Source: Zhengitettix transpicula (taxonomy: Eukaryota > Arthropoda > Insecta > Orthoptera > Tetrigidae). From it: a DNA stretch of 64,000 nucleotides. The DNA lies in contig CM073590.1 of the NCBI GenBank assembly GCA_037074705.1, positions 2,292,001-2,356,000 of the forward strand. Reading direction: 5' to 3'. Under the pieces are notes generated by a model. It searched no databases and was not told where the DNA came from. It saw only the letters and a program-made list of their open reading frames with translations. Positions 22,233 through 35,520 of this stretch are shown piece by piece. Each line of letters opens with the position of its first letter. Positions within the stretch are counted from its first letter, which is position 1. Both the position numbers and the translations under genes were made by a program.

Positions 22233-23107
22233 CTACTTCATTATGTATTTCTTAACTAAGGATCCAACATGGGCAGGATGGAATACCGCCATTGTCTTCT
22301 CAGTTCCCTAACCAAGACGTGACATTCTTTGAGCCTAAGTATAGTGTTACTCGCAGTGCAGAAAGTGGCGCCAGAAAAGACAAACTTCATCCTTCTCCTA
22401 ACTTCTTGAAGGTTCCCAGAGTAACAGACATGTACATGTCGAGGAAAACACAAAAACTTGGCATTATGAAATGTGAATAAATAATAAATCAACAGCAAAT
22501 ATCAACAATATTGAGCGTTCTTCTATTTAACGTTTATGTAGGTGAAATGTCTTTGATCAAGATAACAGAAATATGTGAAATAAAAGTGCGCAATTAATAA
22601 TTTTCCATTTAATATTCCCAGTAGAACCTATCTATATATTCTAAAAGCGTACATCGATAAACGCTTTATAGAGACGAAGTTTATTTATATTGATAACGTT
22701 CCGCTTAAAATGATCTCAGAATTTTAAAGTAAGTCGGTTTGCTCAGGAAGTAATAGATGATTTTGTAGACATTTCTATATTAGTCATATAGTGTTCCTGC
22801 CATATAAGTCGGCAATCATCACAATCTGGGTAATCTTAAGCATGAGGAGTAAAGTATATAAATAGCATACAATAAATGATACATAAATGGTTTTCTGCGG
22901 TTAATTATTTAAACCAAACATAACTCCAACAGGGTTTAGCTGTCAATAACTTTTTTCGGTTTTTAAATATGACCGAAACATAACGTATAAACGATCTCAG
23001 GTTTCAATCCAATCGTTCGTTACATCAAGTCCCAGTTTCTACAGCTAGGTCCGCCATAATCAGGGGTGATATATTCTCCAGAAAAGCCTTCAGTAACTAA
23101 TGTCATA
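22233..23107. other. Spacer, nothing recognised
   Basis: Overlapping opposite-strand frames at 22256-22498 have no recognisable motif and do not continue the adjacent PLE frame. Otherwise AT-rich. Confidence 0.45.
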
Positions 23108-23313
23108 AATGAATAAGAAAGATAGCCAATTGAGACAAAAAGGGTAATATAAATACTACACAATGTTTCTGGGATCCTTTTGCTTTTCGTCAGGTGCTAG
23201 GACGAGCCTAGAGAAACACAACTGCACTTCTCAGTTGACAACACTGAACCCAGAAACGTTGTATGGTATTTTATTACCCTTTTTGTCTGAATTGGTTAGC
23301 TTTCTTATTGATT
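23108..23313. mobile_element. Inverted-repeat PLE end (65-bp arms)
   Basis: Left arm 23108-23173 and right arm 23249-23313 are inverted copies at roughly 87% identity by eye. They share CCCAGAAACRTTGT, TTACCCTTTTTGTCT and AATTGG-TAGCTTTCTTATT (outer part). The left arm holds a minus-strand hammerhead-like core (23164-23193: CTGACGA...GAAACA). The right arm has lost stem II, leaving CTGAACCCAGAAACG. The 75-bp centre is similar to 4695-4760, so this is the same PLE subfamily as 4604-5074. The 80-codon frame at 23163-23405 merely reads through it. Confidence 0.8.
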
Positions 23314-23562
23314 ATTTTATCAGACGTAAATTTTTTCATTTTTATGTCATAAAATATTACTACAAATTCTGTTATGTAAAATCTGTAAATAATATTGAAA
23401 TATAAACAAAGCAGTTTTAATGAAAGAAAGATCCAATAAAATAATTAATAGTAAATTAACGCAAATTAATAGGAATTTAAAAGGTAATACTTAAAGGAAA
23501 TGAATAGAATGATAATTTGTATAAAACATAAAATTCAGTTGATACATAATAGTTATATTTAA

Positions 23563-23627
23563 TTCAATAGTTGTATATAAATTTCAGAACGCAGGTTCCT
23601 ATTTGATTAATATGTACAACTATTGAA
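23563..23627. repeat. Perfect 13-bp inverted repeat
   Basis: TTCAATAGTTGTA (23563-23575) pairs with 23615-23627 across a 39-bp spacer. No associated element recognised. Confidence 0.7.
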
Positions 23628-23856
23628 ATGGACGTTTCAAGTTTCCAAAAGTGTTCTGAATGTTATGCGTAAATATCATTTGCCGGATGAAAACCTTTGG
23701 GATAATTATTGCCTAATAAAAGATTAAAAAGTAAATGATGAGCTTAAGAATTATCCAGAACATACTTCAATTAGTATAATTTACGTTTACTAAGTATGGT
23801 ATTTTTCATTTCGATTGTCTGTAAATTATATGCCAAAATTATGAATAATGTCAAAC

Positions 23857-23887
23857 CTGAAAAAATCCTAAAAAGGGGACGAAACGT
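23857..23887 (+). ncRNA. Hammerhead-like motif, decayed
   Basis: CCTGAAAA, stem TCCT/GGGA (with one G-T pair) and GAAACGTG follow the same order as the other PLE motifs, but CUGAUGA is degraded. Confidence 0.4.
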
Positions 23888-23948
23888 GAAATCATTAACT
23901 AATTATTATAAAGATTGTATTTTTACGTCTGTTTATATTTAATAAATA

Positions 23949-24133
23949 ATGCAGTTTTTCGACCAATATCAGACAATATTTTATTTATTTACGACAACGT
24001 TTCAGTACGTGTTTGTACCTTCATCAGGACTTTCCTAGCATATTTAGGAAAGACCCGACGAAGGTACAAACACGTACCAGAACGTTGTCATAAATAAACA
24101 AAATATTGTCTGATATTGATCGAAAAACTGCAT
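23949..24133. mobile_element. Near-perfect 185-bp palindrome with paired hammerhead-like cores
   Basis: Arms 23949-24022 and 24060-24133 are 74 bp each and differ at 6 positions (68/74 inverted identity). The 37-bp centre itself folds (CTTTCCTA / TAGGAAAG). On the minus strand of the left arm (23998-24027) the core is canonical: CTGATGA, stem GGTAC/GTACT, loop AAACAC, then GAAACGTTGTCG. The right arm carries the mirror motif (CCGACGA, stem GTAC/GTAC, then AGAACG) with the GAAA box damaged. Ends read ATGCAG...CTGCAT. This is a compact inverted PLE-type terminal unit without coding sequence. Confidence 0.75.
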
Positions 24134-27100
24134 TATACTTTATTGTGAATAACTTTGTGAACGGGAACGTCAGCCGACGTCACTCAATGACACAGATGCG
24201 TTCTCACTCTTCTAAAGTCTCGCCTTCCGGTTCTCTCAACAGAATTATATTATAAATCACTGTATTGCACTTTTACAAAAATATGCCGTTGGCTGCGATT
24301 TCAAATAACTCATTTACAAATATATCTATGGCTGAACATAGGTACGTATCTGTGTATGTTCTGCATACACTTTGAAAGAGTAATTTAAACCAATCTTGGA
24401 TAAACAGATGACTTATGACCTGGGAAAAAACACTTAGGTTAAGACCCTCCAAATATCCATAGTGTTTGTAACGGGGTGACATGTAAAATTACGACGGAAT
24501 TAGTGTCTAATAAATGGGTTTCGCCAGTGAGACTCCGTATTCAGTAAGTACAATTTCTTGCCCCATTGGCATGGGAGGGATTAATAATTAATATCTATCT
24601 CCAAAATAACCGAGATTTGTAATATTCGGAGTCACTTAGTCAGAGCTCTAAACAACCTTCTGGAATTTTGTGTGTACATAATATGCACAGAAATGTAACT
24701 GCAGCCGTTATCCTAAGAGGAAATATATTCGGTAAAACAGTTTTCATCCGTCGGAAATCACTTACTTGTACGAACCATACTTTTAACTTTCATTATGGAT
24801 CACACTCAACATGTAATAAGGATGGTCTTTAAAATAATACAACTTTCATTTGAGAACGTCATGTTTCTCCCATCGACAACTTTGTTCCATGGTGCGTTCT
24901 AACAAGCATTCCTTTATTTCTTTTAGAGTTGAAAGTAAAAATATTTGCAACGACTTTCCGTTACAGAACAATTTGTCCCTTTTCTTGTCTAAACATATTA
25001 GGATGAAAAAACAACAGTCAAACTCAGGACATTCAGCTAGTGATATGTAACACCATAATTAATTTTGTCCCACTGCACAGGCCAGCTATTTATTATAAAC
25101 AATCATCTACGTATGGCTTCATACCAACATAACCCGAATATACCCAATTACAAATATTCACACAAACCACGTATTGTATTATACATGATAGTATCCACGA
25201 AAAGCGTTTTATTCTTGAATTAAAGAAAGCAGGAAATTGCAGTACCCAGATGTAGATATGGATGATTGTTATGCATAAAGTTAAATTTCTGTCTAAATAG
25301 AAATAATACCCTCTTTTGCACATTTTAATTATGTTAACTTTTCTCTCAGCAGTTTACATTATACATGTACAACAAAATTAAAATGAAAGAATTTAAATTC
25401 ATTTGTTATATATCTATGTAAACATACAATATTTTCATAATCGCAAAGCTATTATCTTTATCAAAATAGTAATTATTATATCATTTTTCTATTGTCTGAG
25501 GTCATAATACTGTCAGAGGAGATAGGTTTCTATTCAAACAATTATTACTCAACTTGTAATGTCTCTTTTAACTTATATATCAACCAATAAAGTTTCCATA
25601 AATCAAAATGTTGGATTATAATCGATAATTTATCATTTTATTTATTACCTTATATATATATATATATTGAATCTAGTGCATTCAACAGCACCAAAAATTT
25701 TATACCCAACTTAAATTCCGCAGAACGGAACATTGATGCTAAGGTGACCTCGTGAAGTAAAGCCGCCGTGAGCTAAGGTAAAGCTTGCCAAGCTTTCTCA
25801 CTTATATTCGCATGCAAGGTATTTTCGACATCGCAAAAGTCGACAGCTAAAGACGAGCTTAGAAACCCCATTTACGTCATATTTCGTTTTTATTAATTAA
25901 ATATTTATAATTTAGCGTTTGATTTTCTTTCATTTCAGTTTCACATTATAAAATAAATAATGAAAATGAAGCAATACATATTTTAATCTACACTGAAAAT
26001 ATCCTTTCATTAGCTTGGATGAGGTATGACGTCACCGGTGCTACTATCTTAGTTAAACTAAAATACCTATCTGCGTCCACAAAACTTGAGTAATGAGCCT
26101 AAAATATCTGCTCACATTCATAATTTAAAGGATTTAATTAGCTTCTAAAAACAATTAACATCATAAAATCTATTTCTACATATTTTCGTTTGTGTATTTC
26201 TCAACTATAGATAATACATAAATGGGTTATGTTTTGCGTTACGTTTTTTACGAAAAATTTAATTATCCTTACTGATCTTTTGCACGAGACTGTCTGGAAA
26301 CAGATTGTTTAAATCTTCCAACATGATCGATAAATAATAATCTTGCCCCACTTGCAGATGACTCCAGTTTCACTTCACAAGAAATCTATGCAATTTATAT
26401 TTATCGCACTCAAACCTGAACTTCAATTGTTTTCCTGAGTTAACGTTTTAACTATTTATGAAACATCTATGATTCCGTTAAATATAATATCTTAGTTCAC
26501 AATACTTTTCAATAATCATTAATATACAGAATTTTGATTTCAGCATTCTTTGTCGCTTCCAAATAACCTAAAATGAGATATTTTTAGCTATTTTAAAAAC
26601 GGTTTTACGCGATAGTTGCTGACTCGTATGGGCTTTTAAATAATCGGTTCCATAACTTCCCAAACATAAAATCAGCTTCACAGCATATCGTGGTAATATC
26701 TACGCTTTACTCGAAGTAACCCCATTATTCATAGGAAAATTATTATCAGTAACTATAACGCTCAAGTTAGTAACATTATATATAGTTCTGTTATCTAGAG
26801 GGCCGTTTATGAAAATCCGGGTAGAGGCCAGTTCCAGTAGTTCTTAAAGAGGAAGGATAAACTTTGCCCCAGCCGTCTGATAACGAATAAGGTGGTGTTG
26901 TATGTCTTATAACAGCGGAAAATACTGCAGCGATGTATAATTAATTGTATAGAAATTAATTTAATTTAATCTCACTCCATTATGATTTAAACATGGGGAT
27001 ATATAAAAACCTTGGATCTAAATGTTTTGTTACGTTTAAATGATTGCTATATTCTCAGACTCCTATTCAAGCCTACTATTTCAACTAACTTATACTGAAT

Positions 27101-27620
27101 ATATTGTGAAATGAACAACTTTAAGAGTGAAAGCTTAAACTATTAGCACACGAAAATTTATTTTTGGACACAAATGCTATAGTTCGACATAAAAAATATT
27201 TATGTTAAAACTTATGAGAATGCGAAAAGTCCAAAAATGTGCATGTTGTGAAATTGCAATGCCCGGATCTTTTATTAAATACATCTACTATGGAGGAGAC
27301 ATTGGGAATCTATACAAGCCCACATTAATTTTGTCAACCGCTAGGCCGCTAAATATGTAGTCATAAAATAGTTGTTGATAAAAAATTTAATGCATAAAAT
27401 ATATAGGGATAATATTTAACAAGAATTATAAAATAGTTCAAAATTTGACAAACGCACATTGTTAATTTATTCCAGTATTTCCCGTCTTACTTCACAATTC
27501 CGTTCACGAAGCTGTCGAGCATAAAAGCATTTCTCTTTAAATACTAATTAAAATGTCATATAATCAATTTAATTTTGCTTTGCTCTTGAGTTTGTGACCT
27601 GGATTGTCACGTGGTGACGT
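24134..27620. other. Long AT-rich stretch; one CRE and a short TA tract
   Basis: Contains TGACGTCA at 26027-26034 in TATGACGTCACCGGTG, a GC-richer patch at 25740-25870, and a (TA) tract near 25652-25668. No coding or repeat match recognised. Confidence 0.5.
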
Positions 27621-27720
27621 TGAGGTGTGTCGTTCTTACGTTTTTGAATCACCTGACAAAAGTAACAAGGATTGGACAACAGTTGAGGGCTATTTATTCA
27701 GTTTTCCTGTTAATGGTGTA
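27621..27720 (+). mobile_element. Decayed PLE 3' end
   Basis: TTTTTGAATCACCTGACAAA, then AGTAACAAGGATTGGACAAC and GCTATTTATTCAG aligns base for base with the end at 63480-63545 (reverse strand). CTGACGA has become CTGACAA and GAAAC has become CAAC, so the ribozyme core is lost. Confidence 0.6.
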
Positions 27721-27844
27721 TTTCTTTAGTTCCTTCATCAAGAGTTCTACGACTTAGGCCACGACGGCATGTGAAAAGTACAACGTAGGTAGCTAGAAAT
27801 AAAGGTAATATGCAGAAAATGATGGAAGAAACTCCTACAGAGCC

Positions 27845-27925
27845 TTGACTTGGACAGGGTAGCCCATTAGCAGAACACGATGGACAACTCGGGATCGATT
27901 CCCGGATCTGTTCAATACTTTCTGT
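27845..27925 (+). mobile_element. tRNA-like / SINE head remnant
   Basis: GGGTAGCCCATTAGCAG (A-box-like, about 27858) is followed about 30 nt later by GGATCGATTCC (B-box-like, 27892-27902) inside a potential T-arm, CGGGATCGATTCCCGG. No acceptor stem or CCA can be paired, so this is a SINE remnant or tRNA pseudogene. Confidence 0.4.
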
Positions 27926-28540
27926 ATAATTAACACATAAGCCTACTGTAGTTAATATTTGAGAAACGGTTAATTCATTTTAAGAATAATAAAAAGACAG
28001 TTTAACTGTATGGGAAACGCACCATGTTCTTCAAAAATTTTATTTCAACGATTGTGATATATATATTTAACAATCAAACGAAATCTGTCCTTCTTTCAGA
28101 AATGAACTTAGAAGTGATAAACCTAATCCCCTCAAAACAACATATCGATCTTAGTCATGTGTTCAATTTTGAGTTAACAAGTACTTCAAAAATTGGAAAA
28201 TATACCAAATAACACATATAAATAATTTTAATTCAGTGGACATTATATTACATAGTGAATGTTTAAATACCACCTAAGACAATATTGTGTACTAGCGTTT
28301 GTTAATTGCTTAATATCCTTTTTCTTACAGCTGATTTTATTGAGGAAAAAATGGTCGCGTCGTTCAATGGCAAAATTATGTTTTCAACATTATGTGTAAG
28401 GTTTGGAGCATATAATTATACGTTTTAGTAGTTTCTGTATTGTTTAGAGCATTTTGGTGAGTGTACAATACAAGAAGCAACGCACGAAAAGATGTGTGGC
28501 ATAAGAATTCCGGAGAAATAAAGGATACGAATGCTTTGAG
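27926..28540. other. AT-rich spacer, nothing recognised
   Basis: A 62-codon frame at 28024-28212 has no recognised motif. Confidence 0.45.
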
Positions 28541-28969
28541 AATGAGGAAGAAAGAAAAAGAAGGCGTATACAAACTATATATAGCGTGATTCACAGTGGC
28601 AACTCCCCTCTTATAGCATAGGAAAGGGGTTGAAAGAGGGGATGCGGAAGGGTAGAGGAAGGTAGCCAAGGGTTAACTAGGGCTCCCGGGCTATAGTTTA
28701 AGGATCCTACCCGGAAATTCGCCTCAAAGTGATGCAGGCAAAACCTTAGAGAAACCTGCATAAGGTAGGTCGGGCATTTGCTACTTGTCCCACGCCCTTC
28801 CGATGGCGGGAGAGGGGTTTGCTAGGGAGGGCGCAGCCCAGTACACAGAATTTATATATTGAACGTCGGGTTGCGATTTTAAGAAAAGACAAATGCAGCT
28901 TGAAGTGTCAAACTAAAGCCTGCACATACGATTAAAACCAATTATTTTAAATTTGTGCTAAAATATACT
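28541..28969 (-). mobile_element. Dispersed retroposon 'D', copy 3 (long form)
   Basis: Minus strand, read from 28969: AGTATATTTTAGCACAAATT, TTAATCGTATGTGCAGG, GACACTTCAAGCTGCATTTG, CGCAACCCGACGTT, CTGTGTACTGGGCTGCG, CCCCTCTCCCGCCATCGGAA, GGCGTGGGACAAG and so on, to GTTTGTATACGCC (28564-28576). A C/T-rich tail covers 28541-28563. The first ~150 bp, absent from copies 1 and 2, match copy 4 (43238-43390), giving a unit of about 405 bp plus tail. It has no tRNA, 5S or 7SL head that I recognise. Frames such as 28376-28669 (minus) only read through it. Confidence 0.82.
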
Positions 28970-31900
28970 CTAATTATCGTACAAACTTATCTAAGTTTTG
29001 TTTGCAGAGCTGTGCGTGACTGGTGAGTGTATTGATACCTAATTATTTATCGTTCTCTTTCTTTCTCCGAAGTAACAGCAGACGACACGCTTTCCGAACT
29101 AGCACTACCATAAGCGACTTACGAAATAATGTAATATGGGGAAAAAAATAAATTATAACGGCGCTTTGTAAGCTTTACGAGTATTAAAAATCATAACGAA
29201 TTTTAGTTAAATTAGAGTTCAACACAATAAATATAGAAATAATTCAAATATTTTTGACATACTGAATATCCGAAAGTGGACAAGAAAATATAATTTATTG
29301 CTGATAATTTTTGAAACTACTATAATGAAATAAAAACGATAATTCAACAGAAACTATCCTGTTGAATTCAAGAATTCAATATGTATATTGTGTATAGAAG
29401 ACCAATATGTCTCTGGTCATATAATTGTTTTCAGGATGGACTTGGAATGCGAAGGTGAACCACGTTGGCATCCAGCCTGAAGTGGAGCTGCAGTCAAGTC
29501 TCGGTTAAACATAATTGATAGTTTTGAAAGAAGACCTAACACCCAAATAGAACATGACACGAGTCACCTATCGTCAATTTGCAAAGAACCTAAAGTGTGT
29601 ATGATGCACCTTCCATCCCTTTACCACTTGATGGAAAGCATTGATGTTGTTATGGTGTAATTAAACATTTTGACGCCATATATATATATATAATTTAAAC
29701 ATAAGACGTAGAAAAGAAAGCAGATGTGGAATAGGGGAAAGATTATATTGCTTAAAAAATTACTGATGGAAGAAGAGGTCTGAGGCGGAATCCTAGATCA
29801 AAAGAGAGCAAGAGAACGGTCATAGACTGAGAAGACAGGGTCTAATCTAATTGTACGAAAACAGCTCCATGAGAAGAACCAGAATATAGACATGGCACAG
29901 GTCTAAGTAAGTGACGTTACGTCCTTATGTATGGGTTATTACATTACATATATTGTGTGTGCACACACGTAAAGAATATTCTGACTTCATGTTTGATATT
30001 TTCTCAAGCATTAGTCGTGATGAATAATGTTTTTGTGTAGATTGACGAATCAGTCTCGTCGTTCCTTAAAACACAAGACCTTTTAATTGACTCCACAAAT
30101 GAATAATAAGTTATGAATCGACAGATCGCAGAGAGGAGAAACACCTAATGTCAAGAGAGTCACCAGTTAATGATAATAGTACAACCTATTTTAATAAAAA
30201 ACATAATATAGCTGTGGTCAGAATAAAGTTATTTAATGTCCTGGTTAATTATTTGGAGATGCATGTGGCCACATGAGGCCGAAAGCTTCTGTTGTAATAA
30301 TTGACGAGTGAATTAGATAACCTGATCCTGATGTCAGCTTTGTTGTTTTTTCTTTCAAATTTGTTTCTGCTGTCCTGAATTGGTGTATGTACGATAGATT
30401 TTAATTTTACTTCGGTATTTTGTCTTTAGGCAGCGCTGGCGACTTGCGGGTCACGAATCTCGAACTTCAATCATAATTATGTGAATCGTGCCACGGCAAA
30501 AGGCGGTTGCTTATCTACTACACTGACTGAGTATAATTTACTTTACGTTTGACGATAAATGTTATCTTGGAAGTTTGTCGTTATCTCATTTCACACCGGA
30601 ACAGGATGACTGCTGTAATTCTAAACTAAGGACAAACAGTTCCAGTGAACGAGGAAGTTCATAATGTTCAATATTCTCACTTGTACAAGCTGCACACATC
30701 GTGCATTCCTCTATTTGGCAAGCCAACGAACGCGTGGTGGGTCAGAGGCCTTGGCTATCAGCACAAATACGCTGAGCGCGTGTCGGATACGTCTTGTACA
30801 CGCAGATAGAACGACATTATCATCCTCGCCACATTACGATTCACGAATTTTGAGTTATTATCCTTATTTCAAAGTATCACTGTTTAGATACGCAAGTATT
30901 TCATACTCTGATAAACGTGGAATACGCACTTATTTAAAATACAATATATAGGAATAAATGTAAATTAAGGGATTACCATGAAAGTTCACAAGAATAACAA
31001 AGCACGAATTTCAAACCAATCACCAGAAAGTATACATCAAAATATTGTAAAGGATTCTATTTTTTAAAATTTATTAGACAAAACTTTTATTCTGAGATTA
31101 TTAGTTGGTTGCATATAGTTTACGTTATCTACAATTTAAATTATGTACATAGTCAACATGGGAACTTGGTAATTAGGTTAATCCAGTAATTAACCTAATT
31201 TTGAAAAAAAAAGTATTATTGTACCATAATTTGTCTATCTGTTGGGGTGATGTTGAGTTTGATGGGTTGGATGGAATGGGTGGGTGACCGTCAGATCCTA
31301 CTTGATTACTTAAATCAAATATTAGTAAACTAAAATACTGACTCCAACGGGTGTCACAAACACAAAACACAATAACATAGTACATTATGACAACTGACGC
31401 TAACGTGTTTTAATGGTTAAGTGAATTTAAATCGATGTTCTTCGGCGTCTCTGTTAATATCGTTAGTTATAATATGGAAATACTGTATTCCCCGTACATT
31501 AGTATAATTACAAAAAAGTTCTAACTTGCACAACCTATCTTATTTTCACCTATTTGTTAAGTAATTCGATTTGTCATAAACCTTCGTACAAATTTTGAAA
31601 ATTGATTTCTTAGATTCATAGTTAAAAATCAAACGAAACACGCGAATAGCTTACCGTTTGAAAAGTTTCTCAATCTATTGTGTTACTGCGTTCATTAAAT
31701 GGAAAAGAATAAGATTGTTACATGGAGCCTTTTTATCCAAGAACGAGTCAATCGCATACCGCACTCGTAAATAATTTTTTTTGTGATTATATATAAAAAA
31801 ACACTGTTAACGGTAAGAAGAATAGCCCGCATGGATTATGTATGTCCAAATTGGAATTATGACATCTCGAGTAGCATATAATTTTATTGAATATTTTGCC

Positions 31901-34689
31901 AGTTACGAAATTATCCCTTTAATGTTCACTAACTTCGCCCTTCTCGTACCTATTTGCACAATACTATTCTTGACCCTTAGCTCGTCATAGAAAAATGTTT
32001 CAGACGGTATTTTTATCTTGGCAATGTGGGCTCTCGACAACTAACGAGTTGTGTATTGCAAACTCTTTCGCAGCATTAAACAACTTCTGTCTAAAGCTTT
32101 ACTAGAAGAATATACGAGGTGACAATTCGTAAAACACTTCTACAAAATCATATTCATTCAAACAGGCAAATAATTCAAGTGTCCTGTTTACATTTGACGC
32201 TATTTGTAATGGTGGGTACATGTTATCTACGATAACGAAGCCTTTCCTGTTTTCTGCTTTTGAAGGTTGTTTTGGAACACGGTAGAAGACCGCAGCCTTC
32301 TTGATTCCTATAACATTTAGTACTAAAATTCTACAATTTTTATACTTCTCTAATGTGACAATTATGATAATTGATATATTTTTGTGACGTAGGCCTACTT
32401 CAAGGATGTATACGACGCGTAATACTGTCACACTAAAACTTGCAAAAGTAAAATTCTGAAAAGTAAATGGCAACAAACTAAAAAGTCAGAAAAATATACT
32501 GATTAAAATCAAATTGTTTTTACTTTAGCAATTAGCCTGTCCTACAGATTGCGCCCGTATCGCGATTGAAAATTATCATTCAATCAAATTAAAATTATTT
32601 AGGTGTACTGTCAGGAACCATCTCAACATGGTACGAAAGCAGGACGAAAAAAAAAATTGGGGGAATCTGTAATAATGTTGATCCTGTATTATTACAGACA
32701 CGTTGAAAAAAACTATGAAACCAATTATTTTCAGCCGAATCTATTTTCTGGTCGATTTTCTTTTAATTCGATATTCATAGCGCGTGAATTAGAAATATTT
32801 ACTTAGTCCAGACTTTTAAAATATTAAAAATAACGTTGAGTTTTCTGCATTATATTAGGCCTATTTCTTCAAATCAAACGAACCATTGCTTGGAAAAACT
32901 CGCCTTAGCTGCATAAATAACAAAATACCATTTCTGTTTTATGTCATCGTTCTAGTAATGCCGACACATAATTTTTCAAATACCTTTTAGGTGTTGATAT
33001 AAATCACTGTAGAACTCCATAAATGGACTGGATAAAGCAATGTAGATATGGAAATTGTACGATAGGATTGTGGAATAGATAAAAGAATAATCTATATCAA
33101 GAAAGAAACTGTGATTTCAAAATTGAAGAATAAGATCTGCAGACCGTTTTAGAACTTGTACTACACAGTATTTGTAGCTAATCTCAGTTTCATGTATATT
33201 TCTTTGAAGTTGCGGAAGAAATAAATAATAAGTTTTCCTCCAAAACAGAGATATATGTCGATATAATACTGTTACGGTTGCTATTCTTCAACCCGCTTGG
33301 AATTACGTTCAGAAGGTAGTTGTCAATTTCGCTGTCTGTCACAGTCTGGTGCCTTCAACGGTTTCTAGTCCTCCACCACTCGCGGAGAATAATCATTACT
33401 TCCTCTTCATTCATATTTTTCTGAATTATCTAAAGTAATCTAGTGTTTGTGTAATACTTTTTATAATTAAAATGTATTTCTTTGTAAAGCGTAAATTCAT
33501 TACACGATATTAATATTGTTCTGAACTTTATATTTGTGTTAGGCATAAGTGAATTATTTCATTACTTCCTGGTTTGAAGGGCAATAAATTGAATGTGTGA
33601 TTATATAATTAAAACTGTTTTTATTGTGAACAGCGATAGTCAACTTCAGGGTTGATTCGATATTCCTGCCGAAAATTATTACTACCCAAGTTTAGAATGA
33701 GATTAATATTGTTTCTACACTGGTTTATGTTTTAATAATATCTTTGTTAGTTGCGCTCTCCTGTTTCAAAAGTTAACTGGATGTGTTTAAGTTCTTTTGT
33801 TTAAATTGCAAGTCTGATATTTTTAATGGAGTTTTAGATTGTTTGTAAAAGAAACTTCGAAGTTACGTTCTAAATTTCGAATGAGTTACTTTCCGTGAAA
33901 TAACAAGCAGTATTTATAAGTTTCTCAAATTATTATTTCATTAAAACAAATGTTGTACTACATGTTTTATCGTTGCTCTTCTAAATAATCACACTTTTTT
34001 GCCACTTAAGTTTGGTTATCATGAATTGACGTTCACGCATATAGCAACAACTACATCACGGGCCCTCTCTTGTGCTGATGAACAAAAATGTTTTTTTTGT
34101 CTAATATTATCCTATTTTCGGAGAATAAAAAAGATTTGAATTTGGTGTTATAAAGTAGGTGAGATTGATAATAAGCCAAAATATTTATTTTATACTCACA
34201 TCACAAATCGTGCTTCCGCTGATTTTCTTTCGTCCTCCAGGGTTGTACAACGGAATTTAAAGTTCGGGTTTTCGATTACTGAGATTAAATTTATACCACG
34301 TTTTACAGTACGAAAAATGTTAAACTTACTAGGTGTTGCGGAATATTATGCATAATTTACTAAATTATTCTTCAATACAATCTCCCGTTAATGTGACACA
34401 GATCCTGCTGTTTTAGAAAAAAATATTGGCGGAAAGAGCGTTGTTTGTTAAACACGATTTCTATGAATATTTTTTATTATTTTCTCACAAAAGGAGGAAC
34501 TCGTTAAACGTCCAAAGTTTGACAGCTTTATAACTCAAGAGTTGAGGTTGTGAAATAAATGGAGATTTTTTTTTTCGCCGAGGCACGTCAACGTATCAGA
34601 TGACAACTACAGCATAGTGTTTCGAAATAGATATGATATTTTAAAAAAAGATTAATAATTATACAAATTTCAAATTTTTTTATTTTTGA
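28970..34689. other. Long AT-rich stretch with small inverted repeats only
   Basis: Contains a 10-bp hairpin (AATTCAACAG / CTGTTGAATT, 29341-29368) and a 12-bp hairpin with 6-nt loop (AATTAGGTTAAT / ATTAACCTAATT, 31171-31200). Two TAGGCCTA octamers lie at 32390-32397 and 32856-32863, and a short TA tract near 29681. The longest frame, 124 codons on the minus strand (32102-32476), has no recognised domain and no splice-site context I can defend. A GC-richer patch at 30690-30840 is unassigned. Confidence 0.5.
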
Positions 34690-35520
34690 GTGTGACAGGC
34701 AAAATGAGAGGAATCTATTTGCTGGCAACTCCCCTACAAGTTAGGAGACCGCTTGCCAACTGTTCTAATAGCAACAGAGAACAACTCGTACCGTTTCCCC
34801 AAGGTCTGCGATCCAGGAACATGCACCCCTAAAAAACAGACCAAGGTGCCTTAGTTTAAAAGCACAGAGAGAAAAAGGTATCCCCGAAGGTTGTCCCATC
34901 CGTTCCTTCATAAAGGTTCCACCTGTGAGAGCTAATAACAGCTTCTTGGTCAAATTTCAAACATATATTGTAAGTACCTCAAGAATAATATGATCCGTAG
35001 ATGTTACTGCTTGCTCGTACGATTCCTCCGGATTGAATTTTGTTGGAATACATTACAATTTTCGGTAATAGTGTAATAAATATATTCCTCTAATGCAATT
35101 TATAAATTATCATTGGATTGCAAAAGACTTTTGTGGAAAGTAATTTAAGTAATATTGTGATATGTAAAACCATAGTGTTTAGAGTCAATGAGGGGCAAGT
35201 GTTTGGGGAGGGCGTAGGCAGCGCCAAGTGCCATACTGCACGGCGGGACGCCATGGTAGGAACATCTGAACATCGGTCGAGCTTTCGCTGGAAACTAATA
35301 TTGCATTCAATTTGTAAGGTTGTTTGATCAGCGGAGTTTGGTGCATTGTGGTATAAGTTGTAATGTTTGGGGTACGTGCGCAGATCCACACGTGAGGCAT
35401 CGAGAACAGCTCAAGCCTTGACCCTACATCGCAAACAGGTTGAACACATGCATGTGAACACTCGGAGAATGAGATCGGAGATAATTCCATGTAAACCCTC
35501 TTTCCTTTGTGCTGCCAATT
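34690..35520. other. GC-richer unassigned block
   Basis: Base composition at 34700-34960 and 35180-35500 is clearly less AT-rich than the flanks, and several frames of 60-100 codons overlap on both strands without recognisable motifs. It could be an old transposon or a conserved non-coding block. Nothing specific can be claimed. Confidence 0.3.

Noticed and set aside
32102..32476. 124-codon minus-strand frame as a host exon
   Set aside because: No recognisable domain, no defensible splice sites, and its length is within chance expectation for AT-rich DNA.
34716..34740. GGCAACTCCCCT, identical to a piece of the dispersed retroposon (minus orientation)
   Set aside because: Only 12 bases match and both sides diverge at once.
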